In this document: positions 25,342-36,917 of the stretch, in pieces | Layout: every line of letters starts with the position of its first letter | Position numbering within the stretch: position 1 is the stretch's first letter | Origin: Bacillota bacterium | GTDB taxonomy: Bacteria > Bacillota > Bacilli > Bacillales_A > Planococcaceae | Reading direction: 5' to 3' | NCBI GenBank assembly: GCA_023405135.1 | Contig: JAEXYZ010000119.1 | Location: 1-64,000, forward strand | Length of the DNA stretch: 64,000 nucleotides | Made by a program: the position numbers and the translations under genes | The notes under the pieces: generated by a model | Seen by the model: only the letters and a program-made list of their open reading frames with translations | Database searches by the model: none | Told to the model about the DNA's origin: nothing

Positions 25342-25782
25342 TTACACTTCTTCACAAAACTCTTCAAAGTTTGCTTGTAAATTTGTAATAACAGACATTG
25401 GATCATGTCCTTCAATTTCATGACGGCCGATGTCTGCCACCACTTTCCCATCTTTTAATAATACAAATGATGGTGATGAAGGAATGTGATTGTCACCGAA
25501 GAAATGACGAGCTGCTGCAGTTGCCTCTTTATCTTGACCTGCAAAAACTGTTACTAAATGATCTGGTCTTTTATCATAATGAATCGCGTTTGCTGCTGCT
25601 GGACGTGCAATACCTCCTGCACATCCACACACTGAGTTCACCATTACTAAAGTTGTGCCAGGACGAGAAAATGCTTCCTCCACTTCTTCTGGAGTTTTTA
25701 ATTGCTCATAACCTGCAGCTTCCATTTCAGCACGCGCTGTTCTTTTAATTTCTTCCATAAATAAATCGTAATCCATATTCAT
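25342..25782 (-). CDS. brxB: Bacilliredoxin BrxB (YqiW family)
   Basis: 146 residues. The CGC active site ([15 protein letters not shown], Cys52 and Cys54) is the hallmark of BrxA/BrxB, which remove bacillithiol from S-bacillithiolated proteins. [35 protein letters not shown] and [10 protein letters not shown] complete the family pattern. GGAG lies 9 bases before the ATG. It lies between meaB (85 bases upstream) and the yqjA-like gene, as in other Bacillales where yqiW sits by the bkd genes. Confidence 0.93.
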   Translation of the reverse strand: MNMDYDLFMEEIKRTARAEMEAAGYEQLKTPEEVEEAFSRPGTTLVMVNSVCGCAGGIARPAAANAIHYDKRPDHLVTVFAGQDKEATAAARHFFGDNHIPSSPSFVLLKDGKVVADIGRHEIEGHDPMSVITNLQANFEEFCEEV

Positions 25783-25867
25783 GATTTATCGCTCCTTTCA
25801 ACTACCCATTTTATCACAAAGAGTTTAATTTGAATGTGTTAAAACACTCAAATCACTACTTTATTCA

Positions 25868-26950
25868 CTATGAAAATAACTTATTTACTCCTTGTGTTAC
25901 GGTTATTTCCCCCTGTAAAATAGCACTTTCAATTGATTTAACCTGTGTCTTTTTACTAGCATCATTAAAAAATGAATCAATTAAATGATCAGTAATCATT
26001 GTATGGAACCAGTTCTTAGTCTGCTCTAAACGTCTTTTTTCCCAATAGGATGAATCTTTAATACATTTTTCAAATTGACAAATCATGTCCCATACTTCCG
26101 TTAAACCTGTTTTTTGAAGCGATGATACAGGGAGCGCCTTGCTCATCCAGCCTGGTGTTGAAGGTTGAAGAAAATGTAATATTTGCATATATTCACGAAC
26201 AGTTTTTTGAGCTTTCCGAACATTATCTCCATCACTTTTATGGACGATAATACCGTCAGCCAATTCCATAATGCCTTTTTTCATACCTTGCAGCTCATCA
26301 CCCGCACCTGTTAAAACAAGTAATAGGAAAAAATCAACCATGCCACGAACATAAGTCTCACTCTGCCCTACACCTACTGTTTCAATCAAAATAACGTCAT
26401 AACCCGCTGCCTCACAAAGTAGCATTGTTTCCCGCGTTTTTTTATGTACTCCACCGAGAGTACCTGCACTTGGTGACGGCCTTACAAAGGCATTTTTATT
26501 GCGGCTTAATTCTTCCATACGTGTTTTATCCCCTAAAATACTTCCACCTGATAAAGTAGAACTCGGGTCAATTGCTAACACCGCAACTTTTTTTCCCATA
26601 TTACATAGCATCGTACCAAAGGTTTCGATAAACGAACTTTTCCCCGCTCCGGGTACCCCTGTAATTCCAATGCGAATACTATTGCCAGTATACGGTAACA
26701 ACTCTTGCAATAATTGCTGTGCTTGTTCTTTATGTTCGCTACTTGAGCTTTCTATGAGTGTAATGGCTTTTGATAAAGAAGTACGTGAGCTTTCACGCAC
26801 TTCTTTTGCTAATTTCTTAAGATCTAAAGCCTGCTGTTTTTTTTTACGAAACTTTTTTGGTGTAATTGGGTTCAAACCGTCATGACCACCTTCAACTCCT
26901 GCCATCACGTTTAGCGCACCATTTTTTACACCTTTGTTTTGTTCCTCCAT
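25868..26950 (-). CDS. meaB: Methylmalonyl-CoA mutase-associated GTPase MeaB
   Basis: 360 residues. Walker A GVPGAGKS at 98-105, then [22 protein letters not shown] (switch-like region), ETVGVGQSE and HKSDGDN (N/TKxD-type) mark the MeaB/ArgK G3E GTPases. It protects and reloads the B12 cofactor of the mutase. Its N-terminal 40 residues are longer than usual and hydrophilic. The ATG overlaps the mutB stop, showing co-translation with its partner. Confidence 0.92.
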   Translation of the reverse strand: MEEQNKGVKNGALNVMAGVEGGHDGLNPITPKKFRKKKQQALDLKKLAKEVRESSRTSLSKAITLIESSSSEHKEQAQQLLQELLPYTGNSIRIGITGVPGAGKSSFIETFGTMLCNMGKKVAVLAIDPSSTLSGGSILGDKTRMEELSRNKNAFVRPSPSAGTLGGVHKKTRETMLLCEAAGYDVILIETVGVGQSETYVRGMVDFFLLLVLTGAGDELQGMKKGIMELADGIIVHKSDGDNVRKAQKTVREYMQILHFLQPSTPGWMSKALPVSSLQKTGLTEVWDMICQFEKCIKDSSYWEKRRLEQTKNWFHTMITDHLIDSFFNDASKKTQVKSIESAILQGEITVTQGVNKLFS

Positions 26951-29100
26951 TATTCAGACACTTCCTCATAGCCTAAACGTTTGTAGATTTCTTCGATGAT
27001 TTTCATTGCTGATACAGGAATGACACTACCAGGTCCAAAGATTGCAACCGCACCTGCATCATAAAGGAATTGATAATCTTGGGCAGGAATTACACCACCA
27101 ACAATGACGATAATATCTTCTCTACCTAATCTTTTTAGTTCGGCAACAAGCTCTGGCACTAATGTTTTATGACCTGCAGCAAGAGAGGATACCCCTACAC
27201 AATGCACGTCGTTTTCAACTGCCATTTGTGCAGCTTCTTCTGGTGTCATAAATAAAGGAGAAATATCCACGTCAAATCCTAAATCTGCATAACCAGTTGC
27301 AACAACCTTCGCACCGCGGTCGTGACCATCTTGACCCATTTTTGCAACTAAAATACGTGGGCGACGTCCTTCATTTTCTAAAAATTCTTCAGTCATTTGT
27401 TTTACTTCAGAAATTAATTCAGCATCTGAGAAGTTTGAAGAATAAACACCAGAAATAGAGCGAATAACCGCCTTATGACGTCCAGATACTTTTTCGATAG
27501 CATCTGAAATTTCACCTAATGAAGCACGTGCTCGAGCAGCATCAACAGCTACAGCAAGTAAATTTTCGTCACCAGTTTCAGCAGCGCGTGTTAGGCGAGA
27601 TAAATGCTTTTGAACCTCTTCTTCATTACGCTCAGCTTTTAATTTTTCTAAACGTTCAATTTGATTTTGACGAACAATTGTATTATCGATATCTAAAATA
27701 TCAATTGGTTCTTCAACATCTAGCAAATATTTATTTACCCCAACAATTGTTTCAGTTTTTGAATCAATTTTCGCTTGACGTTTTGCAGCAGATTCCTCGA
27801 CTTTCATTTTTGGAAGACCAGTTTCAATTGCTTTTGCCATACCACCAAGGGATTCGATTTCTTCGATTAATGCCCATGCTTTTTCAGTTAGCTCATCCGT
27901 TAACTTTTCAACGTAATACGAACCACCCCATGGATCAATTACTTTTGTCATCGCTGTTTCTTCCTGCAAGAATAATTGCGTATTACGAGCAATTCGTGCA
28001 GAAAAATCTGTTGGAAGTGCAATTGCTTCATCTAATGCATTTGTATGAAGGGATTGTGTATGCCCCATTGCTGCTGCGTTCGCTTCAATTAAAGTTCTTG
28101 TTACGTTATTGAATGGATCTTGCTCTGTTAACGACCAGCCTGAAGTTTGGGAGTGCGTTCTTAAAGCAAGAGATTTTGGATTTTTTGGATTAAACGTACT
28201 CATCATTTGCGCCCAAATACGACGAGCTGCTCTCATTTTCGCAACTTCCATATAATAATTCATACCAATTGCCCAGAAGAAAGATAGGCGAGGTGCAAAG
28301 GAATCAATATCAATACCAGCTTTTAGACCAGTTCGAACGTATTCAAGTCCATCTGCTAACGTATATGCTAATTCAATATCATTTGTTGCCCCAGCTTCTT
28401 GAATATGGTAGCCAGAAATTGAAATGGAGTTAAATTTCGGCATAAATTTACTAGTATACTCGAAAATATCCGCAATAATTTTCATGGACATTTCCGGTGG
28501 ATAAATATACGTATTACGTACCATATATTCTTTTAAAATATCGTTTTGTATTGTTCCAGCTAACTGTTCAGGTGATACACCTTGTTCTTCTGCAGCAACG
28601 ATATAAAATGCCATAATTGGTAAAACCGCACCGTTCATCGTCATCGAAACTGACATTTGATCTAGTGGAATGCCATTAAATAAAATTTTCATATCCTCAA
28701 TGGAATCAATGGCAACACCAGCTTTACCAACGTCCCCTTTTACCCGTGGATGATCTGAATCATAGCCTCGGTGAGTTGCAAGGTCAAATGCAACAGATAA
28801 ACCTTTTTGCCCCATCGCTAAGTTTCTACGATAAAATGCATTTGATTCTTCAGCCGTTGAAAATCCAGCATATTGACGAACAGTCCAAGGACGCGCAACA
28901 TACATCGTTGGATATGGTCCTCGAGTATTTGGAGCAATACCTGCAACGTCATGTAAATGTTTGGCATTTTGTATATCTTCTTTATTATAAAATTCTTTTA
29001 CTTCAATTCCTTCATTTGTCATGAAAGAACCGTTTGGCTGCAATTGTTCATCTAGCAATATTTTTTCGATAGCAACGGATTTAAAATTTGGTTTACTCAT
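26950..29100 (-). CDS. mutB: Methylmalonyl-CoA mutase, large (B12-binding) subunit
   Basis: 716 residues. The substrate barrel spans about 1-560 ([59 protein letters not shown]). The C-terminal cobalamin domain has [21 protein letters not shown] with the cobalt-ligating His, SSLAAGH and GGVIPAQD. It isomerises (R)-methylmalonyl-CoA to succinyl-CoA with adenosylcobalamin. It overlaps both mutA and meaB by a few bases. Confidence 0.96.
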   Translation of the reverse strand: MSKPNFKSVAIEKILLDEQLQPNGSFMTNEGIEVKEFYNKEDIQNAKHLHDVAGIAPNTRGPYPTMYVARPWTVRQYAGFSTAEESNAFYRRNLAMGQKGLSVAFDLATHRGYDSDHPRVKGDVGKAGVAIDSIEDMKILFNGIPLDQMSVSMTMNGAVLPIMAFYIVAAEEQGVSPEQLAGTIQNDILKEYMVRNTYIYPPEMSMKIIADIFEYTSKFMPKFNSISISGYHIQEAGATNDIELAYTLADGLEYVRTGLKAGIDIDSFAPRLSFFWAIGMNYYMEVAKMRAARRIWAQMMSTFNPKNPKSLALRTHSQTSGWSLTEQDPFNNVTRTLIEANAAAMGHTQSLHTNALDEAIALPTDFSARIARNTQLFLQEETAMTKVIDPWGGSYYVEKLTDELTEKAWALIEEIESLGGMAKAIETGLPKMKVEESAAKRQAKIDSKTETIVGVNKYLLDVEEPIDILDIDNTIVRQNQIERLEKLKAERNEEEVQKHLSRLTRAAETGDENLLAVAVDAARARASLGEISDAIEKVSGRHKAVIRSISGVYSSNFSDAELISEVKQMTEEFLENEGRRPRILVAKMGQDGHDRGAKVVATGYADLGFDVDISPLFMTPEEAAQMAVENDVHCVGVSSLAAGHKTLVPELVAELKRLGREDIIVIVGGVIPAQDYQFLYDAGAVAIFGPGSVIPVSAMKIIEEIYKRLGYEEVSE

Positions 29101-30800
29101 CGTTGTACCTCCTTCAAGCTTACAAGAACATCATTTAGCTTATTAATAATATTTTGGCCAGCAAAAATAAAGCCGTTTAAGCCGTTATTTAGCCATTCTG
29201 TCTCTTCGTCTTTAAACTTGCCTGCAACATCTAAAAGTAAGTTGTTCGGTTTTTGAGCAAGCAATGAAGGAATTAACGATTTCGTATCATCATCCTGTGC
29301 CGCAACAATTACATAATCGTAATTAGCTTGTTTTAACCAATCGATTGCATCTTGAACGGATTCAATTTCACCTGATTGTTCAAGAGTAATTCCAGCTGTT
29401 GCAAAAAATCCAGAAACGAAATCTGCACGTGCTTTAAAATTTTTTAACTTTCCAAAGGTTAAAATTGCGATATTTGGTTTTATTTCATTATATGTTTCAC
29501 GTAATTGTTCAAATGGAATTGCTAATCGTTTCACTTGTACAAACTGTGAATTTGTAACACCTGGAAGTTCATCAACAGGATTTGCATAAATATTTGTTCC
29601 AATTAATGATTGTTTTCTCGTTTCAACTGCTTTTAGTCGATTATTATATACTTCCTCTATTGCAGCTTGTAGTTTACCGGATTGAATATATGCATCAATT
29701 CCGCCTGCATCTTCAATCTCAATAAATAATTGCCAAGCCTTTTCTACATATTCTGCAGTTAATGATTCAATAAAGTAAGAACCACCAGAAGGATCTAATA
29801 CATTTGTAACAAGTGATTCTTCTTTCAGCACTAATAAAACATTTCGTGCGATGCGGATTGATTGTTCAGTTGGCTCTGATAGAACATCATGTGGATGAAC
29901 TGTAACAACATCAGCCCCACCAATTAGTGCTGCGAAAGCTTCATTCCCAGCACGTAAAAGATTTACATACACATCTAATTTTGCAAAACTACGTACAGAT
30001 GTTTCAGCTACTACTGGTATAGCATCAGCTTCATTTACACCGTAAGCTGATGAAAACGCTTTCCACAATACTTTAAAAGCACGTAGCTTTGCAATCTCAC
30101 TGAAGAAGTGTGTATCAATTGCAAAATTAACGAAAAATTTCTTAGTAAAGTCCTCGAATTTTTCTTCTTTTTGAGCATATTTGGCAGCTAATGCTAAGGC
30201 AATTGCAAGCTCTTGAACAATATTTGCCCCGTCATTATGGAACGTTACTGTATTAGCAGAATATGTTCGAACGTTTTCAAAACTATCTAAAGTGACAGGT
30301 TCGTTCGCAATGATAAAGCCATTAATTTTTTGTCTATTATTTTCATCAATTTTATTAAAAACATTTAATAATGGATCATTATCATTTTGAATATAAAATT
30401 TAAACGAATTTTCAGATATGTAATTCGCTAATTGTGCTAAGTTTTCATCATTCCATTCAAATGGAACACGGCTATCTATAGTAAGTACATTATTGCCTTT
30501 ATTTAAACTATCTTGAATATTGGCAAAAAATTCCTCTGCAGATTCCCCATAAATCTGTTGTGCTATTAAAATTCCTGCAGATTTTTTTAAAGAACGAATC
30601 GTTGTGATTTGTTTCTCTAATTTATCACCTAGTTTTTCCACTAACATTTCCTGAGTGTAAAGTGGTTCTAATGTGACACCTTCCATTGTTTTTGTGTACA
30701 GTGTTTCAAACGATTTCCCCTTTAAAGCTTTTATTGCCTGCGTTTTCCAGTCGTCATAATTGACAGTTGGAAATTGAATATCTTTCATTACATTTGACAT
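29097..30800 (-). CDS. mutA: Methylmalonyl-CoA mutase, small subunit
   Basis: 567 residues. It keeps the barrel fold ([57 protein letters not shown]) but its C-terminal domain lacks the DxHxxG B12 motif, as in the non-catalytic alpha subunit of heterodimeric mutases. Alternative ATG codons occur at M1 and M5; no ideal Shine-Dalgarno precedes either. It is the first gene of mutA-mutB-meaB and lies behind a terminator that separates it from bkdB. Confidence 0.92.
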   Translation of the reverse strand: MSNVMKDIQFPTVNYDDWKTQAIKALKGKSFETLYTKTMEGVTLEPLYTQEMLVEKLGDKLEKQITTIRSLKKSAGILIAQQIYGESAEEFFANIQDSLNKGNNVLTIDSRVPFEWNDENLAQLANYISENSFKFYIQNDNDPLLNVFNKIDENNRQKINGFIIANEPVTLDSFENVRTYSANTVTFHNDGANIVQELAIALALAAKYAQKEEKFEDFTKKFFVNFAIDTHFFSEIAKLRAFKVLWKAFSSAYGVNEADAIPVVAETSVRSFAKLDVYVNLLRAGNEAFAALIGGADVVTVHPHDVLSEPTEQSIRIARNVLLVLKEESLVTNVLDPSGGSYFIESLTAEYVEKAWQLFIEIEDAGGIDAYIQSGKLQAAIEEVYNNRLKAVETRKQSLIGTNIYANPVDELPGVTNSQFVQVKRLAIPFEQLRETYNEIKPNIAILTFGKLKNFKARADFVSGFFATAGITLEQSGEIESVQDAIDWLKQANYDYVIVAAQDDDTKSLIPSLLAQKPNNLLLDVAGKFKDEETEWLNNGLNGFIFAGQNIINKLNDVLVSLKEVQR

Positions 30801-30879
30801 ATTCTCGCTAAAAAAGCTTCCCCCTTTAACTGTTTATATTTCATATTCTACAATAGAAAACGTTGCCATAAAAGTACAA

Positions 30880-30913
30880 AATAATAAAGGAAGCCCTATT
30901 TAATAAGGCTTCC
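30880..30913 (-). terminator. Terminator of the bkd operon
   Basis: On the minus strand GGAAGCC-(loop)-GGGCTTCC is followed by TTTATTATTTT, directly after bkdB. Confidence 0.8.
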
Positions 30914-30920
30914 TCGCATG

Positions 30921-32210
30921 TTAGTAGACTGACATCTTCTCTTTATTTACATTTTCGAGAATTTCTTTCACTCTATTTAGAAATTTCCCACAAATCAATC
31001 CATCTAAAATTCTGTGATCTAAAGATAAACATAAATTTACCATATCACGAGCAGCAAACATACCACCGTTCATAATAACAGGTCTTTTTACTATTGATTC
31101 GACTTGTACAATGGCCGCTTGCGGATAATTGATAATACCCATTGATTGTACAGAACCAAATGATCCTGTATTATTCACTGTAAATGTTCCACCTTGCATA
31201 TGCTCTGATTTTAATTTGCCTGTACGAACCAGTATAGACAACTCATGAATTTCCTTCGCAATCCCTTTAATGGATTTATCATCAGTATTTTTAATAACAG
31301 GTACAAATAACGCATCTTCTGATGCAACAGCTATTGAAATATTAATATCCTTTTTCTGTATAATTTTGTCGCCCGCCCATACTGAATTCATCATCGGATA
31401 CTCTTTCAATGCTTGAGCAATTGCTTTTATAAAGAAAGCAAAGTAAGTTAAATTAAAGCCTTCCTTTTGTTTGAATTCATTTTTTATGTCGTCTCGATAA
31501 GCGACAAGATTTGTAACGTCCACTTCCATCATCATCCAAGCATGGGGAACTTCGTGTTTACTTCTAACCATATTATTAGCGATTGCACGTCGGACCGCAG
31601 TAACTGGAATTTCAATATCACCAACAGCACTACTAATTAATGGTGAATTATTAGCTGCGGCTTTTGGTTCTGCTTCTATCTTGTCATGCTTCGGTTCAGC
31701 TAATAAAGTACTTTGTGGAATACCTGACTCAATCACCTTTAAAATATCTTTTCTCGTTATTCTTCCTTCTAAACCAGTTCCTGTGATAAGCTGCAAATCA
31801 ATATTATGCTCATTTGCTAGTCTAAGAACCGCTGGCGAATAACGTCCTTTTTGTTTAGGTTCACTTTGTCCTTTAACAGGAGCTACTTCTCTACTATTTT
31901 GTGGCACGTGATCAGAACTTCCCGCATTGCGAATTGCTTCACTTACATTTGATTTTTCTGAAACCACTTCAGTTACTTCGATTGAACAAACAACTTCACC
32001 TACTGGCAATGTTTGCCCTTCTTTTGCAATGAGCTCTTTAATCGTTCCAGAAAAAGATGAAGGGATTTCTGCATTCACTTTATCTGTTACAACTTCTGCA
32101 AGTGGATCATATTTGTTCACTTTATCGCCCGGTTTTACAAGCCATTTTTCAATTGTTCCTTCAGTTACGCTTTCACCTAGCTGGGGCATTAAGATGTTTT
32201 GAATCGACAT
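30921..32210 (-). CDS. bkdB: Branched-chain 2-oxoacid dehydrogenase E2 (dihydrolipoyl acyltransferase)
   Basis: 429 residues with the E2 layout. The lipoyl domain is at about 1-78 (lipoylated Lys44 in EVVTDKVNAEIPS), a Pro/Ser/Lys linker with a peripheral subunit-binding domain follows (RYSPAVLRLANEHNIDL, RITRKDILK at about 120-160), and the catalytic domain ends in SLDHRILDG with the catalytic His. It passes acyl groups from lipoate to CoA. Homology to E2 of bkd rather than pyruvate dehydrogenase is judged from the neighbouring bcd-lpdV-bkdA genes. Confidence 0.93.
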   Translation of the reverse strand: MSIQNILMPQLGESVTEGTIEKWLVKPGDKVNKYDPLAEVVTDKVNAEIPSSFSGTIKELIAKEGQTLPVGEVVCSIEVTEVVSEKSNVSEAIRNAGSSDHVPQNSREVAPVKGQSEPKQKGRYSPAVLRLANEHNIDLQLITGTGLEGRITRKDILKVIESGIPQSTLLAEPKHDKIEAEPKAAANNSPLISSAVGDIEIPVTAVRRAIANNMVRSKHEVPHAWMMMEVDVTNLVAYRDDIKNEFKQKEGFNLTYFAFFIKAIAQALKEYPMMNSVWAGDKIIQKKDINISIAVASEDALFVPVIKNTDDKSIKGIAKEIHELSILVRTGKLKSEHMQGGTFTVNNTGSFGSVQSMGIINYPQAAIVQVESIVKRPVIMNGGMFAARDMVNLCLSLDHRILDGLICGKFLNRVKEILENVNKEKMSVY

Positions 32211-32229
32211 ATTCCCCTAACCTCCTTTA

Positions 32230-33213
32230 TTAAAACGCTGCTAAATCCCGCATTGCTCGTTCAATTTTTTCAGGATTTATCATAAAATATTTTTCCATCG
32301 TAGGTGCATAAGGCATAGCAGGTACATCTGGCCCCGCAAGACGTTGAATCGGTGCATCCAAATCAAATAAACAATGCTCTGCGATAATCGCTGCAACTTC
32401 ACTCATAATGCTACCTTCTTTATTGTCTTCAGTAATAAGTAATACCTTCCCTGTTTTACTCGCCGCTTCACAAATAGCTTCTTTATCCAATGGGTAAACA
32501 GTACGGAGATCTAAAATATGTGCTTGAATCCCATCATCCGCAATTCTTTCTGCCGCTTGAATTGCAAAATTAACAGCTAAACCATAGGTAATAACTGTAA
32601 TATCATCACCTTGGCGCTTCACATCTGCTTTGCCAATTGGTAATACATAATCTTCAGTAGGAACTTCTCCTTTTATTAAACGGTATGCACGCTTATGTTC
32701 AAAAAATAAAACAGGATCTTCATCTCGAATTGCCGCTTTCAATAATCCTTTTGCGTCATAGGGTGTTGACGGAATGACTATTTTTAACCCAGGTGTACCC
32801 GCAAATAACGCTTCAACAGATTGTGAATGGTAAAGTGCACCATGGATTCCCCCACCAAAAGGAGCTCTTACGACGATTGGGCAATTCCAATCATTATTTG
32901 AACGATATCGAATTTTGGCCGCTTCCGATACAATTTGATTTACTGCTGGCATAATAAAATCAGCAAATTGCATTTCAGCAATCGGTCTCATACCTACCAT
33001 CGCTGCACCAATAGCAACTCCTGCTATTGCACTTTCAGCTAAAGGAGTATCCAAAACACGATATTCACCAAATTGATCATATAGACCTGCTGTAGCTTTA
33101 AATACGCCCCCTTTACGCCCAACATCTTCACCTAAAATGAAAACGTTTTCATCCCGTTCCATTTCTTCTTTTATTGCTAAATTAATCGCTTCAATGTAAG
33201 AGATAATTGCCAT
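32230..33213 (-). CDS. bkdAB: Branched-chain 2-oxoacid dehydrogenase E1 beta subunit
   Basis: 327 residues. NVFILGEDVGRKGGVFKATAGLYDQFGEYRVLDTPLAESAIAGVAIGAAM and APFGGGIHGALYHSQSVEALF are typical of E1-beta. Its start overlaps the bkdAA stop (TAATG) with AAGGAG upstream. With BkdAA it forms the thiamine-diphosphate-dependent decarboxylase for the keto acids of Leu, Ile and Val. Confidence 0.95.
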   Translation of the reverse strand: MAIISYIEAINLAIKEEMERDENVFILGEDVGRKGGVFKATAGLYDQFGEYRVLDTPLAESAIAGVAIGAAMVGMRPIAEMQFADFIMPAVNQIVSEAAKIRYRSNNDWNCPIVVRAPFGGGIHGALYHSQSVEALFAGTPGLKIVIPSTPYDAKGLLKAAIRDEDPVLFFEHKRAYRLIKGEVPTEDYVLPIGKADVKRQGDDITVITYGLAVNFAIQAAERIADDGIQAHILDLRTVYPLDKEAICEAASKTGKVLLITEDNKEGSIMSEVAAIIAEHCLFDLDAPIQRLAGPDVPAMPYAPTMEKYFMINPEKIERAMRDLAAF

Positions 33214-34223
33214 TAGAACTCATCTCCTTTCTCATACACGAAATTCAATGCATGCTCCGGAGTTGCATATGGGGCATTTTCTGCATAATCGGTTGCTTCA
33301 TTTACGATGGCCGCAATTTTGTTATTAATATTTAAAATTACCTCTTCTGAAGCAACGCCGGTTTCTTTTAAATAATTCTCAAACAATTTGATAGGGTCAT
33401 TAGCCTTTCCTTCTGCGATATCCTCAGCAGTACGATATTGGCGATCATCATCATCTGAAGAATGAGCTGTTAAACGATACGTAACAGTTTCTATTAAACT
33501 TGGACCTTCTCCTCGTCTTGCACGATCTACTGCCTCTTTTACGACTTGATATACTTCAAGGGGATTTTTCCCATCAACCGTAACCCCAGGCATTCCATAA
33601 CCTATTGCCCGATCAGAAACTTTTGCACAGCCTAATTGACGTTCAACCGGTACTGAAATAGCATATTGGTTATTTTCTACCATAATAATGACTGGTAGCT
33701 TATGGACTCCTGCAAAATTTGCTCCTTCATGGAAATCCCCTTGATTTGTTGATCCTTCTCCTAGCGTTACGAAAGATACATAATCTTTATTTTGCATTTT
33801 ACCAGCAAGAGCAACTCCTACTGCATGCGGCACTTGGGTCGCTACTGGTGAAGAACCAGATAATATTCGGTTTTTCTTTTGTCCAAAATGTCCAGGCATT
33901 TGACGTCCGCCAGAATTTGGATCCTCTGCTTTTGCGAATGCTGATAACATTAATTCTTTTGGTGTCATACCAAAATGTAAAACGACTCCCATATCGCGAT
34001 AGTATGGCGCAATATAATCCTTTGACTTATCTAAAGCAAAAGCTGCCCCAACTTGAGCTGCTTCTTGTCCTTGACATGAAATGACAAATGGAATTTTCCC
34101 TGCACGATTTAAAAGCCACATTCTTTCATCTAGTCTTCTTGCTGTTAACATTGTTTCGTACATTTTTAAAACATCTTCATTAGATAACCCTAAAATTTCA
34201 TGATGCAACTTTTCGTTTGCCAT
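33213..34223 (-). CDS. bkdAA: Branched-chain 2-oxoacid dehydrogenase E1 alpha subunit
   Basis: 336 residues. The thiamine-diphosphate motif is GEGSTNQGDFHEGANFAGVHKLPVIIMVENNQYA, with RRLDERMWLLNRAGKIPF near the start and YRLTAHSSDDDDRQYRT as the phosphorylation-loop equivalent. AAAGGGGAT lies before the ATG. It lies between lpdV and bkdAB as in B. subtilis. Confidence 0.95.
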   Translation of the reverse strand: MANEKLHHEILGLSNEDVLKMYETMLTARRLDERMWLLNRAGKIPFVISCQGQEAAQVGAAFALDKSKDYIAPYYRDMGVVLHFGMTPKELMLSAFAKAEDPNSGGRQMPGHFGQKKNRILSGSSPVATQVPHAVGVALAGKMQNKDYVSFVTLGEGSTNQGDFHEGANFAGVHKLPVIIMVENNQYAISVPVERQLGCAKVSDRAIGYGMPGVTVDGKNPLEVYQVVKEAVDRARRGEGPSLIETVTYRLTAHSSDDDDRQYRTAEDIAEGKANDPIKLFENYLKETGVASEEVILNINNKIAAIVNEATDYAENAPYATPEHALNFVYEKGDEF

Positions 34224-34316
34224 AGAATCATCCCCTTTCGTTTCTTAATCAATTTTAACTAGATTCATACCGATATCTAAAATGTATTCTTATTAATATC
34301 TATTAATCTTTTAGCT

Positions 34317-35735
34317 TTAAATATGAATTGCTCGGCTATCGACAGCTAATGCTGCTTCACCAATTATTTCACTTAACGACGGATGAGGATGAATTGTTTC
34401 TCCTATTTCCCATGGAGTTGCATCTAACAGCATAGCTAAAGCAGCTTCAGAAATCATATTCGTTACATCAGGCCCTATCATATGAATACCTAATATATCG
34501 TCTGACTCTTTATTTGCAATAATTTTTACGAATCCTTCAGAGTTTCCATAAACTAAAGCTTTCCCTATTCCTTTGAATGGAAACTTCCCTACCTTGATTG
34601 GAAGGCCAGAGTCAACAGCTTGCTGCTCAGTCAGACCGATACTAGCAATTTCCGGATAACTATAAATACATCTTGCTATATTTTGAGTATTCACATGGGT
34701 AATCTTGCCATTTACAATATGTTCAACTGCAGCTATCCCTTCATGAGATGCAACGTGGGCAAGCTGCAGACCACCTATTACATCTCCAATGGCATAAATA
34801 TGTTTTTCTTTCGTTTGATAAGCCTCATTCACCTTAATAAAACTAGAGTCAGTTTCAATTTCTGTATTTTCTAGACCAATTCCTTCAATATTCCCAACAC
34901 GGCCAATGGAAATTAACATTTTTTCAGCATTTATAGTTTGTACTTCATTATGAACAGATACCGAAACTGTAATGCCCTCTTCTATATTAATTGATTCAGT
35001 CATTATTTGGGCATTTGTAACAATATTTATTCCTCGATTTTTTAATAATTTTTCTATCTCACTAGAAATCTCCAAATCTTCTGTTGGCAAAATTCGATTT
35101 CCATATTCTATCACAGTAATTTCAACGCCGAAATCTGCAAGCATGGATGCCCATTCAATTCCGATTACTCCTCCACCAACGATAATTATGGATTTTGGTA
35201 ATGTTTCTAATTGTAATGCATGATCGGAAAACATAATTGTTTGACCGTCAACATGAATGTCATTTATATTGCGAGGTCTTGACCCGGTAGAAATAATAAC
35301 ATTTTTAGGAAGGAGCATTTCATTTTCTAACCCTTCCATTTCAACTGAAATTGTACCTGGCATAGGTGAAAAAATTGATGGACCTAAAATTCGCCCTGTA
35401 CCATAATAAACATCAATTTTTCCTTTTTTTATTAAGGCTTTTACACCGTTGTGCAGCTGATCTATAATTGTCTGTTTTCGATTTTGAATCGCAGGAAAAT
35501 TAATTTTTACATCTGTAACGTCAATTCCAAAAGCTTGTGCGTTTTTAGATTGTCTATAAACTTCTGCACTCCGTAGCATTGCTTTACTTGGGATACAGCC
35601 TTTATGCAAACAGGTTCCACCTAGTTTTTCCTTTTCAACAATTGCAGTTTTTAGTCCTAACTGAGATGCGCGTATTGCAGCAACATATCCCCCAGTTCCA
35701 CCACCTAGAATTACTAGATCATATTCATGAGCCAA
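34317..35735 (-). CDS. lpdV: Dihydrolipoyl dehydrogenase of the branched-chain complex (E3)
   Basis: About 472 residues. The FAD site GGGTGGYVAA, the redox pair in GGTCLHKGCIPSK (Cys42, Cys47), the NAD site GGGVIGIEWASML, FAD site AIGDVIGGLQLAHVA and the C-terminal HPHPSLSE are all present. It reoxidises E2 lipoate. The TTG before AHEYDLVIL, 6 bases after AGGAGTG, matches the start of B. subtilis LpdV; the longer frame at 35768 is not supported. It follows bcd directly, without the buk gene found there in B. subtilis. Confidence 0.94.
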   Translation of the reverse strand: MAHEYDLVILGGGTGGYVAAIRASQLGLKTAIVEKEKLGGTCLHKGCIPSKAMLRSAEVYRQSKNAQAFGIDVTDVKINFPAIQNRKQTIIDQLHNGVKALIKKGKIDVYYGTGRILGPSIFSPMPGTISVEMEGLENEMLLPKNVIISTGSRPRNINDIHVDGQTIMFSDHALQLETLPKSIIIVGGGVIGIEWASMLADFGVEITVIEYGNRILPTEDLEISSEIEKLLKNRGINIVTNAQIMTESINIEEGITVSVSVHNEVQTINAEKMLISIGRVGNIEGIGLENTEIETDSSFIKVNEAYQTKEKHIYAIGDVIGGLQLAHVASHEGIAAVEHIVNGKITHVNTQNIARCIYSYPEIASIGLTEQQAVDSGLPIKVGKFPFKGIGKALVYGNSEGFVKIIANKESDDILGIHMIGPDVTNMISEAALAMLLDATPWEIGETIHPHPSLSEIIGEAALAVDSRAIHI

Positions 35736-35804
35736 ACAAATCACTCCTAACAAATAATTAGGAAGCAAAGAATTTCTTCACTTCCTTTTATATTGATGAT
35801 TCAA

Positions 35805-36899
35805 TTATCTACCATTTAGAATATTTTTTCCATTTTTTAAAAATTGTTTTCGAGATTTTGATACCCGTTCTATTCTTTCTTCTGCTAGACGATTTGCCGC
35901 TAAATAGGTTGGGATATTGTCACGTTTTGAGATTTCGAAAATTTTCGCAATACTATCGTAAATTGTTTCTACTCTCTTCATTGCACGCTCTCTATTATAA
36001 CCGTACAGCTCATCTGCAACGTTAATAACCCCACCTGCGTTAATAACATAGTCCGGTGCATACACAATGCCTAGCTCATGAATCACTTGACCATGCTTCG
36101 AATCTTTTAATTGATTATTTGCAGAACCTGCAATTACTTTAGCTTTTAATTGAGGAATTGTATCATCATTAATAATAGCTCCCAGTGCACATGGAGAAAA
36201 AATATCCACATCTTGTTTATATATATCATCTGGCTCAACTGCAATGGCATCAAAATCATTCACTACTCGCTGAACTGCTTTTTTGTTTATATCTGTAACA
36301 ATCAATTTTGCGCCATCTTTATATAAATACTCACATAATGTATAAGCAACATTTCCTAACCCTTGAACAGCTATTGTACGACCCTCAAGGCTATCCGAAC
36401 CAAAAGCTTCATTTGCAGCAGCTTTCATTCCAAGATAAACTCCATATGCCGTTACAGGTGATGGATTACCTGATGAACCAAAAGTTGGTGAAATTCCTGT
36501 TACATAATCAGTTTCTTCATGAATTAAGTCCATATCTGTGACAGTTGTTCCAACGTCTTCAGCTGTAATATAACGTCCATTTAATCCTTGAATAAAGCGA
36601 CCTAATGCACGGAACATTTCTTCATTTTTATCTTTAAATGGATCACCTATAATAACCGTTTTACCCCCACCAAGATTTAATCCAGCTGCTGCATTTTTAT
36701 AAGTCATACCGCGAGCTAGACGAAGAGCATCTTCAATTGCTTGATCTTCTGTAGCATATGTCCACATTCGCGCTCCGCCTAATGCAGGCCCAAGTGTCGT
36801 ATCGTGAATTGCAATAATTGCTTTTAAACCTGATGTTTTGTCTTGACAAAAAACAAGTTGTTCATAATCATACTTTTCCATATACTTTAAAATTTCCAC
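35805..36899 (-). CDS. bcd: Leucine dehydrogenase
   Basis: 364 residues from a GTG at 36899, the same length as B. subtilis Bcd. [50 protein letters not shown] (active-site Lys) and the NAD fold [11 protein letters not shown] are present. It deaminates Leu, Ile and Val reversibly to keto acids. AAGGGGAT lies 6 bases before the GTG; a start at 36917 would overlap the catabolite-repression site. It is the first gene of the bkd cluster. Confidence 0.95.
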   Translation of the reverse strand: MEILKYMEKYDYEQLVFCQDKTSGLKAIIAIHDTTLGPALGGARMWTYATEDQAIEDALRLARGMTYKNAAAGLNLGGGKTVIIGDPFKDKNEEMFRALGRFIQGLNGRYITAEDVGTTVTDMDLIHEETDYVTGISPTFGSSGNPSPVTAYGVYLGMKAAANEAFGSDSLEGRTIAVQGLGNVAYTLCEYLYKDGAKLIVTDINKKAVQRVVNDFDAIAVEPDDIYKQDVDIFSPCALGAIINDDTIPQLKAKVIAGSANNQLKDSKHGQVIHELGIVYAPDYVINAGGVINVADELYGYNRERAMKRVETIYDSIAKIFEISKRDNIPTYLAANRLAEERIERVSKSRKQFLKNGKNILNGR

Positions 36900-36917
36900 A
36901 AACAGATCCCCTTTCAC

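Noticed and set aside
27519..28112. 197-codon plus-strand ORF opposite mutB
   Set aside because: It is rich in Leu and Gln from antisense codons, has no ribosome binding site, and lies wholly inside a strongly conserved gene.
30801..30880. Adenosylcobalamin riboswitch before mutA
   Set aside because: Only about 80 bases separate mutA from the bkd terminator, too short for this riboswitch, and no B12-box pattern was seen.
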